Below are positions 46,946 through 57,177 of a stretch of DNA of 64,000 nucleotides, in pieces (position 1 is the stretch's first letter; every line of letters begins with the position of its first letter). Below the pieces are notes generated by a model, which was not told where the DNA came from, did not search any database, and saw nothing but the letters and a program-made list of their open reading frames with translations. The position numbers and the translations under genes are program-made. Location of the stretch: contig NC_056033.1 in NCBI RefSeq assembly GCF_004379255.2, positions 23,118,209-23,182,208 on the forward strand. The letters are read 5' to 3'. This stretch comes from Salvia splendens. Taxonomy: Eukaryota; Streptophyta; Magnoliopsida; Lamiales; Lamiaceae.

Positions 46946-48418
46946 GAGCATCCGCAACGCGGTGCCGTCGCCGTTCCTATGCCGTTCCGGAGGAACGGTT
47001 TCGCGGCGGCACGCGTTGCAGCGTGCGTTCCGTCGCCATTCCGTGCCGCCACCGTTCCCATGCCGTGCCGCGTTTCGTTCCTCCGGAACGCGGAACGAAA
47101 CGTTCCGCCACGCGCCGAGGCGACGTGGCGGACTCCCATTCGACGCGTGAAGCCCACTCGCTGCCCCGCGAGTGGGCTTCGTCCCGATGACGCAATAATT
47201 CATTTTTTTTAAAAAAAATTTCGAATTTAATAAAAAAAAAATAAAATTTTTTTTTATTAACGGTAATGAGACCGTTAATTTTATAGCCGTTTGTTTTTTT
47301 TTTATTATTTATTTATTTACTCTATAAATACTCCTATTTCATACTCATTTCAATCACAAACACACATCTATTTCTCTCTATTTCCACCCCAATTTTCATC
47401 TCAAATCAACTCTATTTTCCTTCTCCCAAATTTAATCAAACTAATGGATCCTTATGAACAAATGCGTCAAATATTGGAACAATCACTTGAAGAAGATCGA
47501 CGACGGGAGGCGGAAGAAGCCGCTCCGCCCCAACGTCGCTCCCCGGGTCGAACAACGACGTAAACGTGCTCAACCAGTCCGACCTCTTGACCGAAGTTTT
47601 GGATGGTAAAGCGCCGGCCATCAACTTCGTCGCCAACAATCGGCTTTATAAAATGGGGTACTATCTCGCCGATGGCATCTACCCGAAGTGGCCTACCTTC
47701 GTGAAGACGTGCAGTGGGTCTGCGAACCCAAAGCAGGCTCTTTTTGCGCAGAAGCAGGAGGCTGCTCGCAAGGATGTGGAGAGGGCGTTCGGGGGCGCGC
47801 TTCAACATCATCAAAGCCCCGGCTCGTACGTGGTTCATGGAGAACATGGTCGACATCATGTATACGTGCATAATCTTGCACAACATGATTGTCCAAGACG
47901 AAGGACCCGAGGCGGGAAATTGGTTCGACCCCGAATCCCCCGGAAGCTCAACCGCAAGGAGTCCGCCTCGAAGTGGAGCGCATCCGTCTATACAAGAACG
48001 GTTATCTATTCGTGCAAGGACACGCGACTCTAGCGCCCACACCCAACTCCAACATGATCTAATTGAGCACATTTGGGCAAACTTTGGCGGATGAAATTAT
48101 TAAAATTGTGTACTTTTATTTTTTTATGATTTTAATTGTGTGGTTTTTATTTTTTTAAGTTTAAGTTGTAACTTTGTTTTAATGTTGTGTGTTTTTTAAT
48201 AAAATGTGTTTGTTTTTTTAATTGAATTGAGTTGAAATTAAAAAAAAATGAAATTGAATGAATAGTAATTTAAGGAACGGTTAAGGAACGGTTAAGGAAC
48301 GAGGGTTGCAGGTTCCGTTCCTTAGTTAAGGAATGGAGTAAAAAAGTACAGTGGGGCCCTCAAATAGTGGTTTAAGGAACGGTTTAGGAACGGTATAGGA
48401 ACAGCGTTGTGGATGGCC
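46946..48418 (+). mobile_element. Harbinger element, internally deleted
   Basis: The inverted ends are GAGCATCCGCAACGC and GCGTTGTGGATGGCC. The target duplication is TAA (46943-46945 and 48419-48421), typical of PIF/Harbinger. The interior contains a promoter-like AT-rich stretch with TATAAATA (about 47322) and a transposase remnant. Subterminal CGTTCC-rich repeats lie at both ends. Confidence 0.9.
47444..48094 (+). pseudogene. Harbinger transposase remnant
   Basis: An ATG at 47444 opens a 39-codon acidic start (MDPYEQMRQILEQSLEEDRR) that ends at TAA 47561-47563. A transposase C-terminal half follows from 47566: INFVANNRLYKMGYYLADG, IYPKWPTFVKT, and EAARKDVERAF containing the catalytic Glu. 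A frameshift near 47790 moves the rest to another frame (IIKAPARTWFMENMVDIMYT, CIILHNMIVQDEGPEAGNWF) ending near 48094. Compared with 57461-58744, the first catalytic part is deleted, so this is an internal-deletion derivative. Confidence 0.85.
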
Positions 48419-48421
48419 TAA

Positions 48422-49009
48422 GAGCATCTCCAGTGGTCGGCGAGCGAGCGGCTCGCCGATTTTTGGCACTCGCCGAACTATTGGAGCCGGCGAGCACCAA
48501 ATCGACGAGAATTTCGGTGAGGGTACGCCGATTCCCGGGCGCTCGCCGATTCTCTCGCCGATCGGCTCGCCGCTATTGCAGCCTCCCGATCGGCGAGGAA
48601 CCGACGAACGATTTTTTTTTTTAATTTTCGAAACACTATGTAATTTTGAAGAGTTGTGGGCGCGGAGGACTGCACGACGATAGTTTTTTTTTTAATTATG
48701 TAATTTTGTTAAATTATGTAATTTTTTTTATTATGTAATTTTATTAAATTATGTACCTTTTTTAATTTAAATGAAATTATCGAATTTTCCCGTATATGTG
48801 GCGTGAATTTAATTCCGTATTTTGTGTAATTGTTAATTATTTATTTTAGTGCTGATGATGTGGCAAGGTTGTGGCTGGGCTATTGCTTATCCAGTTGCTT
48901 GTCCAGTTGCTTGTCCAGCTGATGTGGCAGGAGGAATTTAGTGCTGCTGATGTGGCATGGCTGGACTATGACTGGGCTATTGCTTGTCCGCCGATCACTA
49001 TGGATGCTC
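48422..49009. mobile_element. Non-autonomous Harbinger element abutting the previous one
   Basis: The ends GAGCATCTCCAGTGGTCGGCG and CGCCGATCACTATGGATGCTC are inverted repeats, with TAA on the left (48419-48421, shared with the neighbour) and TAA on the right (49010-49012). The GC-rich left part has repeated GGCGAG and CTCGCCGAT motifs; the rest is AT-rich, with a GTCCAGTTGCTTGTCCAG duplication near 48888. No transposase. Confidence 0.85.
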
Positions 49010-49014
49010 TAACA

Positions 49015-49071
49015 AAAAATTATTAGAATATATTAGTGGATGATGTGACATGCCTAACTAAAAAGAAAGAA
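49015..49071. repeat. Direct repeat flanking a Harbinger pair, right copy
   Basis: Second copy of 46889-46945, starting right after the second element's TAA. Confidence 0.85.
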
Positions 49072-49429
49072 GTTATGAAAAAAATAGAAATAAACTATTT
49101 TTATAAGACTAATAAAATTGGAAAGAAATTCTATTTTTATGTGATGAAAGGAGTATTTTTTTATGTAACATCATTTCTTAATCGCTATTGTATGTTACAG
49201 CTTTTATTAAAGAATTAGTCTCCTTGAGCTGATGAAGTATTTAACCTTTTTTTATTTTCATGGAGTGTTATTTGACAAGTTATTTGCAAAAAAATCATTG
49301 TATGACTAGTTTTAAATTTTGATGTGTTCTATATATTAAGTATAATAGTAATAGTGAATAACTTACTCCTTCCGTCCCACTTAAAATTCCTTCCATCTCA
49401 TTGGGGGAGTAATCTGGCAAGCAAATGTT

Positions 49430-49960
49430 TGAGTAAAGTGGCATGGAGTAAGATTGAACGACCCAAAGAGAAAGGCAGCCGGGGGTTCGGAGACTTACAC
49501 TTAGTTAGTGTTGCTTTTGGCATGAAGGCTTGTTGGGAAATTCTTAAAAAACCAGAGTCATTTTGGGCAGATTGTTATGTGCAAAGTACAAGTTTGAGCC
49601 TCCATTGGGTTTTGATCTATATACCACTACCTCTTGCACACCTTTTTGGGGGTTTGTTTGCAGCTCTTGGATGTTAATGCAAAGGAACTTGGTATGGGCA
49701 TTGGGGACAGGCAAGAGTGTCCAATTTTGGAATCATCGATGGGTCCCAATGTTAAGTGGACCATTGTCTGAATCAGCTATTCAGCTTATCCCCAAGCGTC
49801 TGCTTTACAAGACAATAGATTTTTTTGTTGAAAACTCGGCTTGTAATTAGTCTAAATTTCAACATTTAGTGCGAAGAGATGTTGTCGAAATCATAGCTGT
49901 TATTATGCCACCAGATGAGTCACAAGGAGATGATGTTGTCGTTTGGGGGCTGTTAAGGGT
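49430..49960 (+). pseudogene. LINE reverse transcriptase C-terminal fragment
   Basis: The plus strand encodes VAWSKIERPKEKGSRGFGDL, then FGMKACWEILKKPESFWAD, a frame change near 49570, LVWALGTGKSVQFWNHRWVP, and after a stop a region ending ESQGDDVVVWGL. This is the region downstream of the reverse transcriptase active site in plant L1-type LINEs. It differs from the copy at 30388-32107 and is a short relic; I found no target duplication. Confidence 0.75.
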
Positions 49961-50939
49961 AATCCCCTCAACAAGAAACGATCGGCGACGCGGTGTCGAC
50001 AACGTACGAATGAAAGATGGACGTCTCAGGCTCTCCCCGAGATCAACTCCGATTAGGGTTGCGGAAAAGAAAGAAAACGTAAAAACTTGGGAAAATATTA
50101 TGTTATTTCTTGATTGTAATTCATAACATTCATCCTTTTTTATATCTAAGGACCCTAGACGATTCGACTCTCTTTTGCGATCTGGGAAAGAATCAACAAG
50201 AAAACCCAGAAAGGAGCTTATTGGGCTCGACTCTAAAATAATAAATTCGGTCCATAACTGACGCTAAACCAAAGAGAAAGCCAAGAAAAATAAGTCTAAC
50301 TAAACTAGGAAATAATGCTCCAACTTCACGCCTTCTGCCGCTTCTCTATCTCGAGACGAAGTCGCCATATCGAACAACCGGCCATGTGTTCTTAACTTGT
50401 GCCGATGATACAGTGTCCTCACTCAGTTCTTTACTCCACATCTAGTAAGCAAATTCTCCAGCCATGTGTTCTTAACTTGTGCCGAATTTGATGAAGATGT
50501 TCTTCTATACTAATTTTATAACCACCTTGGAATAATTTGTGTCGGTTGGAATGACTTCCATCCATCTAGAGTGTATGTGCATGCAATCTTGTTAACAAAA
50601 GGTATTAGCATAAATAGAAATCCAAATAAAAATAAAATAAAATGCCTAGATTAGCAATTTCAATTTTATCATAATATTATGTGTTTAACACATAATGATC
50701 CCCAATGGTGCAAAAAACTTGACTTATCCTTGTCTTAGACTAAGATATATCCATTTATTTACTTAACTTACTTAACACAATTTTTCCTTTCGTACTTTAT
50801 TATCCATTTACTTAACTAACTTAACACAATTTTTCTTAAATATCTTACCGAAACGAAACGTCCCTGCGACAAAGGGACGTAGGGAGTACGAGACAACAAG
50901 TTTATCATATGTGACTAAAGATATGAATGTACATTCAGC
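49961..50939. other. Intergenic, no gene seen
   Basis: Mixed sequence. A GC-richer part (49960-50080) has an open frame without recognisable domain. GCCATGTGTTCTTAACTTGT occurs twice (50383 and 50461). A degraded MITE-like terminus (ACGTCCCTGCGACAAAGGGACGT) lies near 50860-50885. Confidence 0.4.
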
Positions 50940-51220
50940 GCGCTTTAAACATGATCCACAATCAATAAAGGTATGGGCCATATAGGGTTCAAGTATGTGC
51001 CAGATAATGTATGCATGGATCATATTACACAATATGATTATTGAGGATGATAGAGGCAGCAATCCTTATTAGGTAGACGAGGACACGATTGACTAACCGA
51101 CTGCAAGCGACGGCTTAAATCAAGGTTCAATAAATTTCCCAAGTTAAGCAGGTAGCTATGTTACACCACTCAATAAAGAACAATATAATCTAGCTGACGA
51201 AATTTAGTCAAGTTTTGGCC
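50940..51220 (+). pseudogene. Degenerate Harbinger transposase C-terminus
   Basis: With stops and frame changes, the plus strand still shows MYAWIILHNMIIEDDRGSN (about 51008-51064) and QYNLADEI-stop-SSFG (about 51180-51220). These correspond to YACIIMHNMIVENEG and the RLQNDIIEEVW end of the intact Harbinger protein at 57461-58744. An old remnant. Confidence 0.7.
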
Positions 51221-51519
51221 CCCCCTTAATCTTTAGGATTTATTTTAAATATACAGTGATATATTTCAATTACGTTATATTTTATTTCAATTATGCAAAT
51301 TATAGTTGTTTTAATGAAATTAATATTTTATATTTAGTTGTAAATCAATTTAATTGGAATATATAACAAAGAGAATAAAAATTTGAAACAAAAGAACAAG
51401 AAATGATGGTGTGAGACCATAAATATAATAAGTGAAATATTCATAGCACTTATGGGTTGTAGTTGTTAGGTCTCGAGTTCAAAAGTAGGTTAAAAGTAGG
51501 TTTGGGACTCTAGAGAGTA

Positions 51520-51788
51520 CTCCATCCGTCCCATCACAAGTGATCAGCTTTCTATTTGGGATTGTCCTACTACAAGTGATTGATTTCCCTTTTTAGCAAA
51601 AAATAAAACATTTTCTCTCTTATTTTATTTTATCTCTGTCTTACTTTATTCCATGTTTCTTATTTTATTCTCGGTTTATCTCTCTTAATTTCTCCTCTCT
51701 CATACTTTATTCACTTCACTCAATACATATCATTTTCTTAAATCTCACGCCTAAAAGAAATTCATCGATTGTGATGGAACGGAGGGAG
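51520..51788. mobile_element. Stowaway-type MITE
   Basis: A 269-bp element with ends CTCCATCCGTCCCATCACAAG and TTGTGATGGAACGGAGGGAG and TA on both sides (51518-51519, 51789-51790). Non-coding. Confidence 0.9.
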
Positions 51789-52095
51789 TAGTACTTATTA
51801 GTAAATGCTCTTCAGTTTTCATGCATTGTTAATGATCTTATGATATTAGAAGACTGGGTTATAAATCACCATGTGAACCCACAAAAATTAGGCCCTAAGT
51901 GACTATCAACCCGAAAATGACAAATTGGAATTTGAATTATCACAAAGTATATGACAAAACAATTTTAATACTCTTTAAAAATAAGAAAACCCAAAATACA
52001 TTGGTTCTATTCTAATCAAGGTTTATTCATTCTGTATGAACTGCCAAAAAAGTTATGGTCAATATATAATATAAGTGGCAACTATCTCCACTACA

Positions 52096-52967
52096 CTAGC
52101 TTAGTGCAAAGTCAATATGAACCATGTAATATTTTCTTAGACGTAATCCTTGAAGAGGACTTAAACTATCATCTTTTATCTTGAAAGAAGCATTAGATCT
52201 CACCACGAGCTTTTTCAAAACAAAAGGCGATGATAATAGGCCCTGCCACTTCCCCAAAGCCACCTCACTTCCTACACAAAAAAATACAGACCGCAAAATG
52301 ACTAACAGTTTTATGCAGTTTGAATTATTGTCATGTTCAGACAGTCAATATCAAATCTTACCAATCCATTGTCCTACAGAAGGGCGAGTTAAACTCGACA
52401 ACACCCGACAGTGGCACCAGAGACCTTTCTTCTAAGAATTCGTAAGAAATGTTTTGTTTTGTCAACGTGAACAATCCATGAAGCTAAATGTGCTGTTGAT
52501 ATCAATCAAGAAAATGAAAATGAGAAAATGGTGAATTGTTGAGAGTTAACAACATGACATGTAAAATGAAAGTAAGCTTATATGACCTCTGAAAGTAGTT
52601 CTACCGACACAGTATATGTCTTCCAGCCTTCCGAAGGGCAGAATGGGGGACATCGGCAATAGTTTCTTATACACAACCACTCGAGCAACATGTAAAAGCT
52701 ATAGGTTATAATTAATGCAACAAAACATCTAAAAATACCTTTGAGAATTGTGCATGCCATGCGTTGTGAACCATAATATACTACAACTCTTTCAAGAAGG
52801 CGCCTTGTTGTGATTACTGTCGTCTGTGCATAAAAAAATCTTAAGATTCGTATTCAAGTTTTGAAAGGAAATAGAGAAATTCTCACCTCAAGCTTGAAAG
52901 GAATCACCAAGTCTATTTTATTTTCTTCCATGTCATCTGCTAGGAAGTCATCATCATCCTCTTCCAT
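52096..52967 (-). CDS. Possible five-exon gene, product unidentified
   Basis: An ATG at 52967 opens a frame with an acidic start (MEEDDDDFLADDMEENKIDL). Exon model: 52887-52967, 52739-52823, 52587-52679, 52362-52431, 52096-52267, all GT-AG and phase-consistent, giving 166 residues. Protein-like parts are TTRRLLERVVVYYGSQR, LLPMSPILPFGRLEDIY, SLVPLSGVVEFNSPF and LGKWQGLLSSPFVLKKL, followed by NASFKIKDDSLSPLQGL. Two acceptors (CTCGAG before exon 3 and GGAAG before exon 5) are weak, so the model may be wrong there or the gene may be decaying. I do not recognise the family. A hAT element begins about 100 bp upstream, with outward-facing promoter modules in the same transcriptional direction. Confidence 0.4.
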
Positions 52968-53379
52968 GCGTAATTATGGTTCTTGAAGAGAAGATAGAAT
53001 ATCAAAAATGACCTTAGTGATGTCATAGCGATGGCTGAGAAAAGTGGCTTCATTTGAATATCATACTTAGGCATGCACAACGGTTCCGAACCGCCGGTTC
53101 CGGTTCATGAACCGGCGGTTCAAGGTTCATCATATGCATGAACCGGAACCGGCCCGCCAAGGGTCCCGGCGGTTCCGGTTCAAAAAACCGCCGGTTCACG
53201 AGGCGGTTCAAAACCGCCGGTTTTTGGCAAGAACCGGCAGTTCAACCGAAAATTTAAAAAAAAAATACTTTTTATTTATAAAAATTGATTTTTATACTCA
53301 AAAATAATTTTTACAAATAAATGAATACAAGAAATTCATAATAGCCCATAGATATTTGATGGGCTTGTGAATTTATGAA

Positions 53380-53670
53380 ACCATTCTTGGTTGTTTCTCT
53401 TTTATAGAGACATCCTTGAATGTTTTATGTTCCACTTTCGATGTGGGACAAAATCATTCTTGGTTGTTTCTCTTTTTATAGAGACATCCTTGAATGTTTT
53501 ATGTTCCACTTTCGATGTGGGACAAAATCATTCTTGGTTGTTTCTCTTTTCTAGAGACATCCTTGAAAGTTTTATGTTTCACTTTCGATGTGAGACAAAA
53601 TATGTTGAAGTATTTTCTTTTATAACTACATGTTTAGAGCATTCATTCATCTTTTTCCAATGTGGGATAC
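53380..53670 (-). promoter_or_regulatory. Tandem snRNA-type promoter modules, left arm
   Basis: Four tandem copies of a roughly 70-75-bp module on the minus strand. The upstream element reads GTCCCACATCG (53439-53449; 53513-53523; a mutated TCTCACATCG at 53586-53595; and ATCCCACATTG around 53658-53668). TATAAAAG or TATAAAAA follows in the first two at 53399-53406 and 53473-53480, with exactly 32 bp between. The third TATA is mutated. This matches the plant USE plus TATA layout of RNA polymerase II snRNA genes, as I know it. The direction is towards 53068. Confidence 0.6.
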
Positions 53671-54049
53671 AAAACTTTCTTTTATCTTCTACTTTTCTTC
53701 ATGTTTTGTACAATATATATAAGCAAAATTATTATTCAAATATATTCTTGATTGATAAAAATAAAGAATTATTGAGAAATATGATTTGTATATAGAAAAT
53801 ATTTATTTGTATAATAATTATTGTTAGGTTTATACAATTTGTATAAGAATTATTCTTTCAATGTGTATTATTTATTAGTTAACATATACATAAATTTATA
53901 AACCTAAGCAAATCATTAATGATAAAGAACTAATGAATAATAGTTTATGTAATAATATTTGTTGTTAAATTATAATAATAGAAGATAGAGTATTAATATA
54001 GACGAAGAATGATGGACGATCTATAATATACTTATAAATAAAGACTTTT

Positions 54050-54100
54050 ATCCCACATTGAAATAAAGAGTAACACATCCAAAATGTGTAACTATAAAAG
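54050..54100 (+). promoter_or_regulatory. Central snRNA-type promoter module
   Basis: ATCCCACATTG at 54050-54060 is followed after 32 bp by TATAAAAG at 54093-54100. It lies near the middle of the hAT element and points right. Confidence 0.5.
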
Positions 54101-54819
54101 AGAATAATTCAATATACTATCTTCTAAATTAAATAAAATCCAATATACTCTCATCCAAGTATTGGCATTTAAAAAATCAAATCCAACTTTAAGTATGGAG
54201 TATTTTTTTTTGTCTTTTTAGTCTTTATTTTGTATAAAATGTGCTTAAACAAATTTCAAACAATAAGGTGAAAATTACAATTTTATTGATAATAAATTTG
54301 AATAAGACTAAAAATTACAACTTATAATGAATATATTTTATTTACAAAAATTAATAAACACTACTTAAAGTTAAACCTTTTGATTTTTAAAATATCAATA
54401 CTTAATATTGGACTTGAGCATTTAAATTGGAATAGAGTGTATTGAATTATAGGGAGAACACTACTTGAATTATAGTGTATTGAATTATAGAGAGTGTATT
54501 TCAACTTATAATGAATACATTTTATTTACAAAAATTAATAAACACTACTTAATATTTTATTTATCATTAATGATTTGCTTATGTTTATAAATTTATGTAT
54601 ATGTTAACTAATAAATAATATTATGCACATTGAAAGAATAATTCTTATACAAATTAAATAAACCTAACAATAATTATTATACAAATAAATATTTTCTATA
54701 TACAAATCATATTTCTCAATAATTCTTTATTTTTATCAATCAAGAATATATTTGAATATTAATTTTGTTTATATATATCATACAAAACATGAAGAAAAGT
54801 AGAAGACAAAAGAAAGTTT

Positions 54820-55020
54820 TGTATCCCACATTGGAAAAAGATGAATGAATGCTCTAAACATGTAGTTATTAAAGAAAGTACTTCAACATATTTTGTCCCA
54901 CATCGAAATTGAAACATAAAACATTCAAAGATGTCTTTATAAAAGAGAAACAACCAAGAATGAGTTTGTCCCACATCGAAAGTGGAACATAAAATATTCA
55001 AGGATGTCTCTATAAAAGAG
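54820..55020 (+). promoter_or_regulatory. Tandem snRNA-type promoter modules, right arm
   Basis: Three modules on the plus strand: ATCCCACATTG (54823-54833, its TATA lost), GTCCCACATCG (54895-54905) with TATAAAAG at 54938-54945, and GTCCCACATCG (54968-54978) with TATAAAAG at 55011-55018. Both intact pairs have a 32-bp spacer. They mirror the left arm and point to the right element end. Confidence 0.6.
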
Positions 55021-55421
55021 AAACAACCAAGAATAGTTTCTTAAATTCGCAATCCCATCAAATATATATGGGCTATTACGAATTTCTTGTATTCATTTGT
55101 TTGTAAAAATTGATTTTAAATATAAAAATCAATTTTTATAAATAATTTTTTTTAAAAAATTCGGTTGAACCGGCGGTTCAAACCTCCGAACTGCCGGTTC
55201 ACGGTTCACGATTTTGCCGACCCTGAACTGGCGGTTTGAACCGTTGAACCGCCGGTTCACGGTTCACGCATCCTTCGACCCTGAACCGGCCCGTTGGAAC
55301 CGGCAACCCGTCGGACGGTTCAAACCGCCGGTTCCAGTCCCGGTTCAGGTTCATGAACTGGCGGGCTCGAATCGGCGGTTAACCGCCGGGCCGGTTCAGT
55401 TTGTGCACGCCTAATCATACT

Positions 55422-57174
55422 GCTTTGTACTGTATGTCAGGGCATCATTCTGGAAGATTTTTCCAGATGTAGCCCGTATTTTAGAAAGATAATCTTCGCT
55501 TAACGTGGCACCAACATCGCAATAAGCTCCATTCATGAAGAAACATGTACATGTAAAGTTAAATTCAACTAAGAGATTCAGGATAGTAGTTCAACTAGCA
55601 CTTTCATTCATGGGATATGGTATATTTCGATTTCATTAGTAGTCAGTAATGTCATTGCACCTACAAGTTCTAGTAAGAATTCACTGATGCATAAAAGTCG
55701 TTACATCTACAATATTAAGGCTTCTTAATAAGTTTGTATTTCAGACTTTATCGAAAAATTGGGTAGATGATTTAATACATGAGATGAGATGCATATTAAG
55801 TTAGTTTTGATAGCATGGTATAGTTCTCATCCAACAAATTATTTGCAAGCAAAGGAAGGAAATCAAGATGACAAATTCTATATTTCATTCAACCACAACT
55901 TTATTCCACTTTTTCATAAACACACAAAGCAATGGTATTTATGTGCAGAAGAGGATGCTACTCCTCACAAACACAATCATAATGTTAACAGGATAACTAC
56001 TCCATTCCAATCTACCTCCAAACTATCAATATTTTGCAAGTGTCTTTAAAACAAATTGATACATTTATCAATACCAAATTACGTTAGGCGTCACCAACTT
56101 AACCATATTAACTATGAATCACTTTTATGGATACAAAATTAGAATCTGAATATATATATGTTTCTGTAACCAATCACAAGTAGGTATGTGAATTAATAAT
56201 CATGTTTATAAGAGAAAGATGTCATGTAATTGATAAGTGATGATAATTGACAAGCAAAGCCCCAAAAGCGAAAGGGAGGCTGCGGAGGGGTTGCCTAATA
56301 ATCCTCTTGAATTAAACGCTAGCTCACCAAAGTTGGGATATGCTCGTAATAGATCCATTATCGCCATTGTTCATCGGCTAATATCAAATCAGTGTCAGAT
56401 TTTTCTTATGGAAATGTAAATGAAAGATTCAAGTTTCGGTATGTAATAAACTACAAATGGGAAACTCACATTATATGGTTATATGTAACGAAAATAGAGA
56501 GGTTACATTGGTCGTATTTATTATTATTCATATATATGTCATAGCACATAGTATAATGATTATTATAAAATTTATTACTTTAATTAATTTAAACTTATTA
56601 TATACTTCAAATCATTTTAATTTCAATCAATTTTGTTTATTTCAACTGTACAAAAAAGAAAATATTTTATATAAATATTTATTAGATAGAGTTTCACATA
56701 ATTAATGTGAGTTTCAAAGATTTTTATTTTTTTTAAATTGTATTTGAATTTATATGATCGGCGATTAATATATCGCATTTGTTGTTATTTTTCTACATAT
56801 AAAAGATTTATTAATTTTTTGCTTTTCTAAATCGACATGATAATAGTAAATAATTTAGAGCAACATATCTCTCATATGCCAAGTCATCATCTACATCTCA
56901 AAAGAACAACATATCATATGTCTTAAACTTCGAATTTTTAGCATTGTTTGTTTTGGGTTTAAATATAACTCCATTTCGTTTATTTTTCTTGTTTTGGAGA
57001 AATTATAATAAATATTTAAAGTGGAGAGATGGTAAAATAAGAGAGAAAATAATGTAGAGAAGAGTTTTCACTATATTATTCTCTTTCTCGACTTTAACTA
57101 TTTATTATCATTTTTTTCAAACAAGTGTAAAAAAGAAATGTGCCAACACTAATGGAACAAAGGAAGTACATATC
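55422..57174. other. Intergenic, with a short exon-like stretch on the minus strand
   Basis: On the minus strand, about 55425-55535 is open and protein-like (NGAYCDVGATLSEDYLSKIR, then ATSGKIFQNDALTY) and begins at an ATG. It could be an upstream exon of the gene at 52096-52967 separated by the hAT, but no splice link is clear. 56237-56419 is open on the plus strand without recognised features. The rest is AT-rich. Confidence 0.35.
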
Positions 57175-57177
57175 TTA

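Larger units (their letters stand above)
53068..55413. mobile_element. Foldback hAT element with snRNA-type promoter modules
   Basis: The 8-bp target duplication ATCATACT (53060-53067 and 55414-55421) is exact, and the ends TAGGCATGCAC / GTGCACGCCTA are hAT-like. The whole element is a large inverted repeat: subterminal GC-rich GAACCGGCGGTTC-type palindromes at both ends (53085-53250, 55160-55400), then matching arms with tandem modules (53380-53670 versus 54820-55020), then AT-rich sequence around the centre. No transposase is present. Most AT-rich frames are repeat artefacts. Confidence 0.85.

Noticed and set aside
47291..47563. 90-codon ORF at the start of the Harbinger remnant as a separate gene
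   Set aside because: The true start is ATG 47444; upstream codons are leader sequence starting from a non-ATG codon, and the frame is the N-terminus of the deleted transposase.
53391..53795. 134-codon ORF in the hAT left arm
   Set aside because: It runs through the tandem promoter modules on the opposite strand and is explained by the repeat; the mirror frame in the right arm has the same origin.
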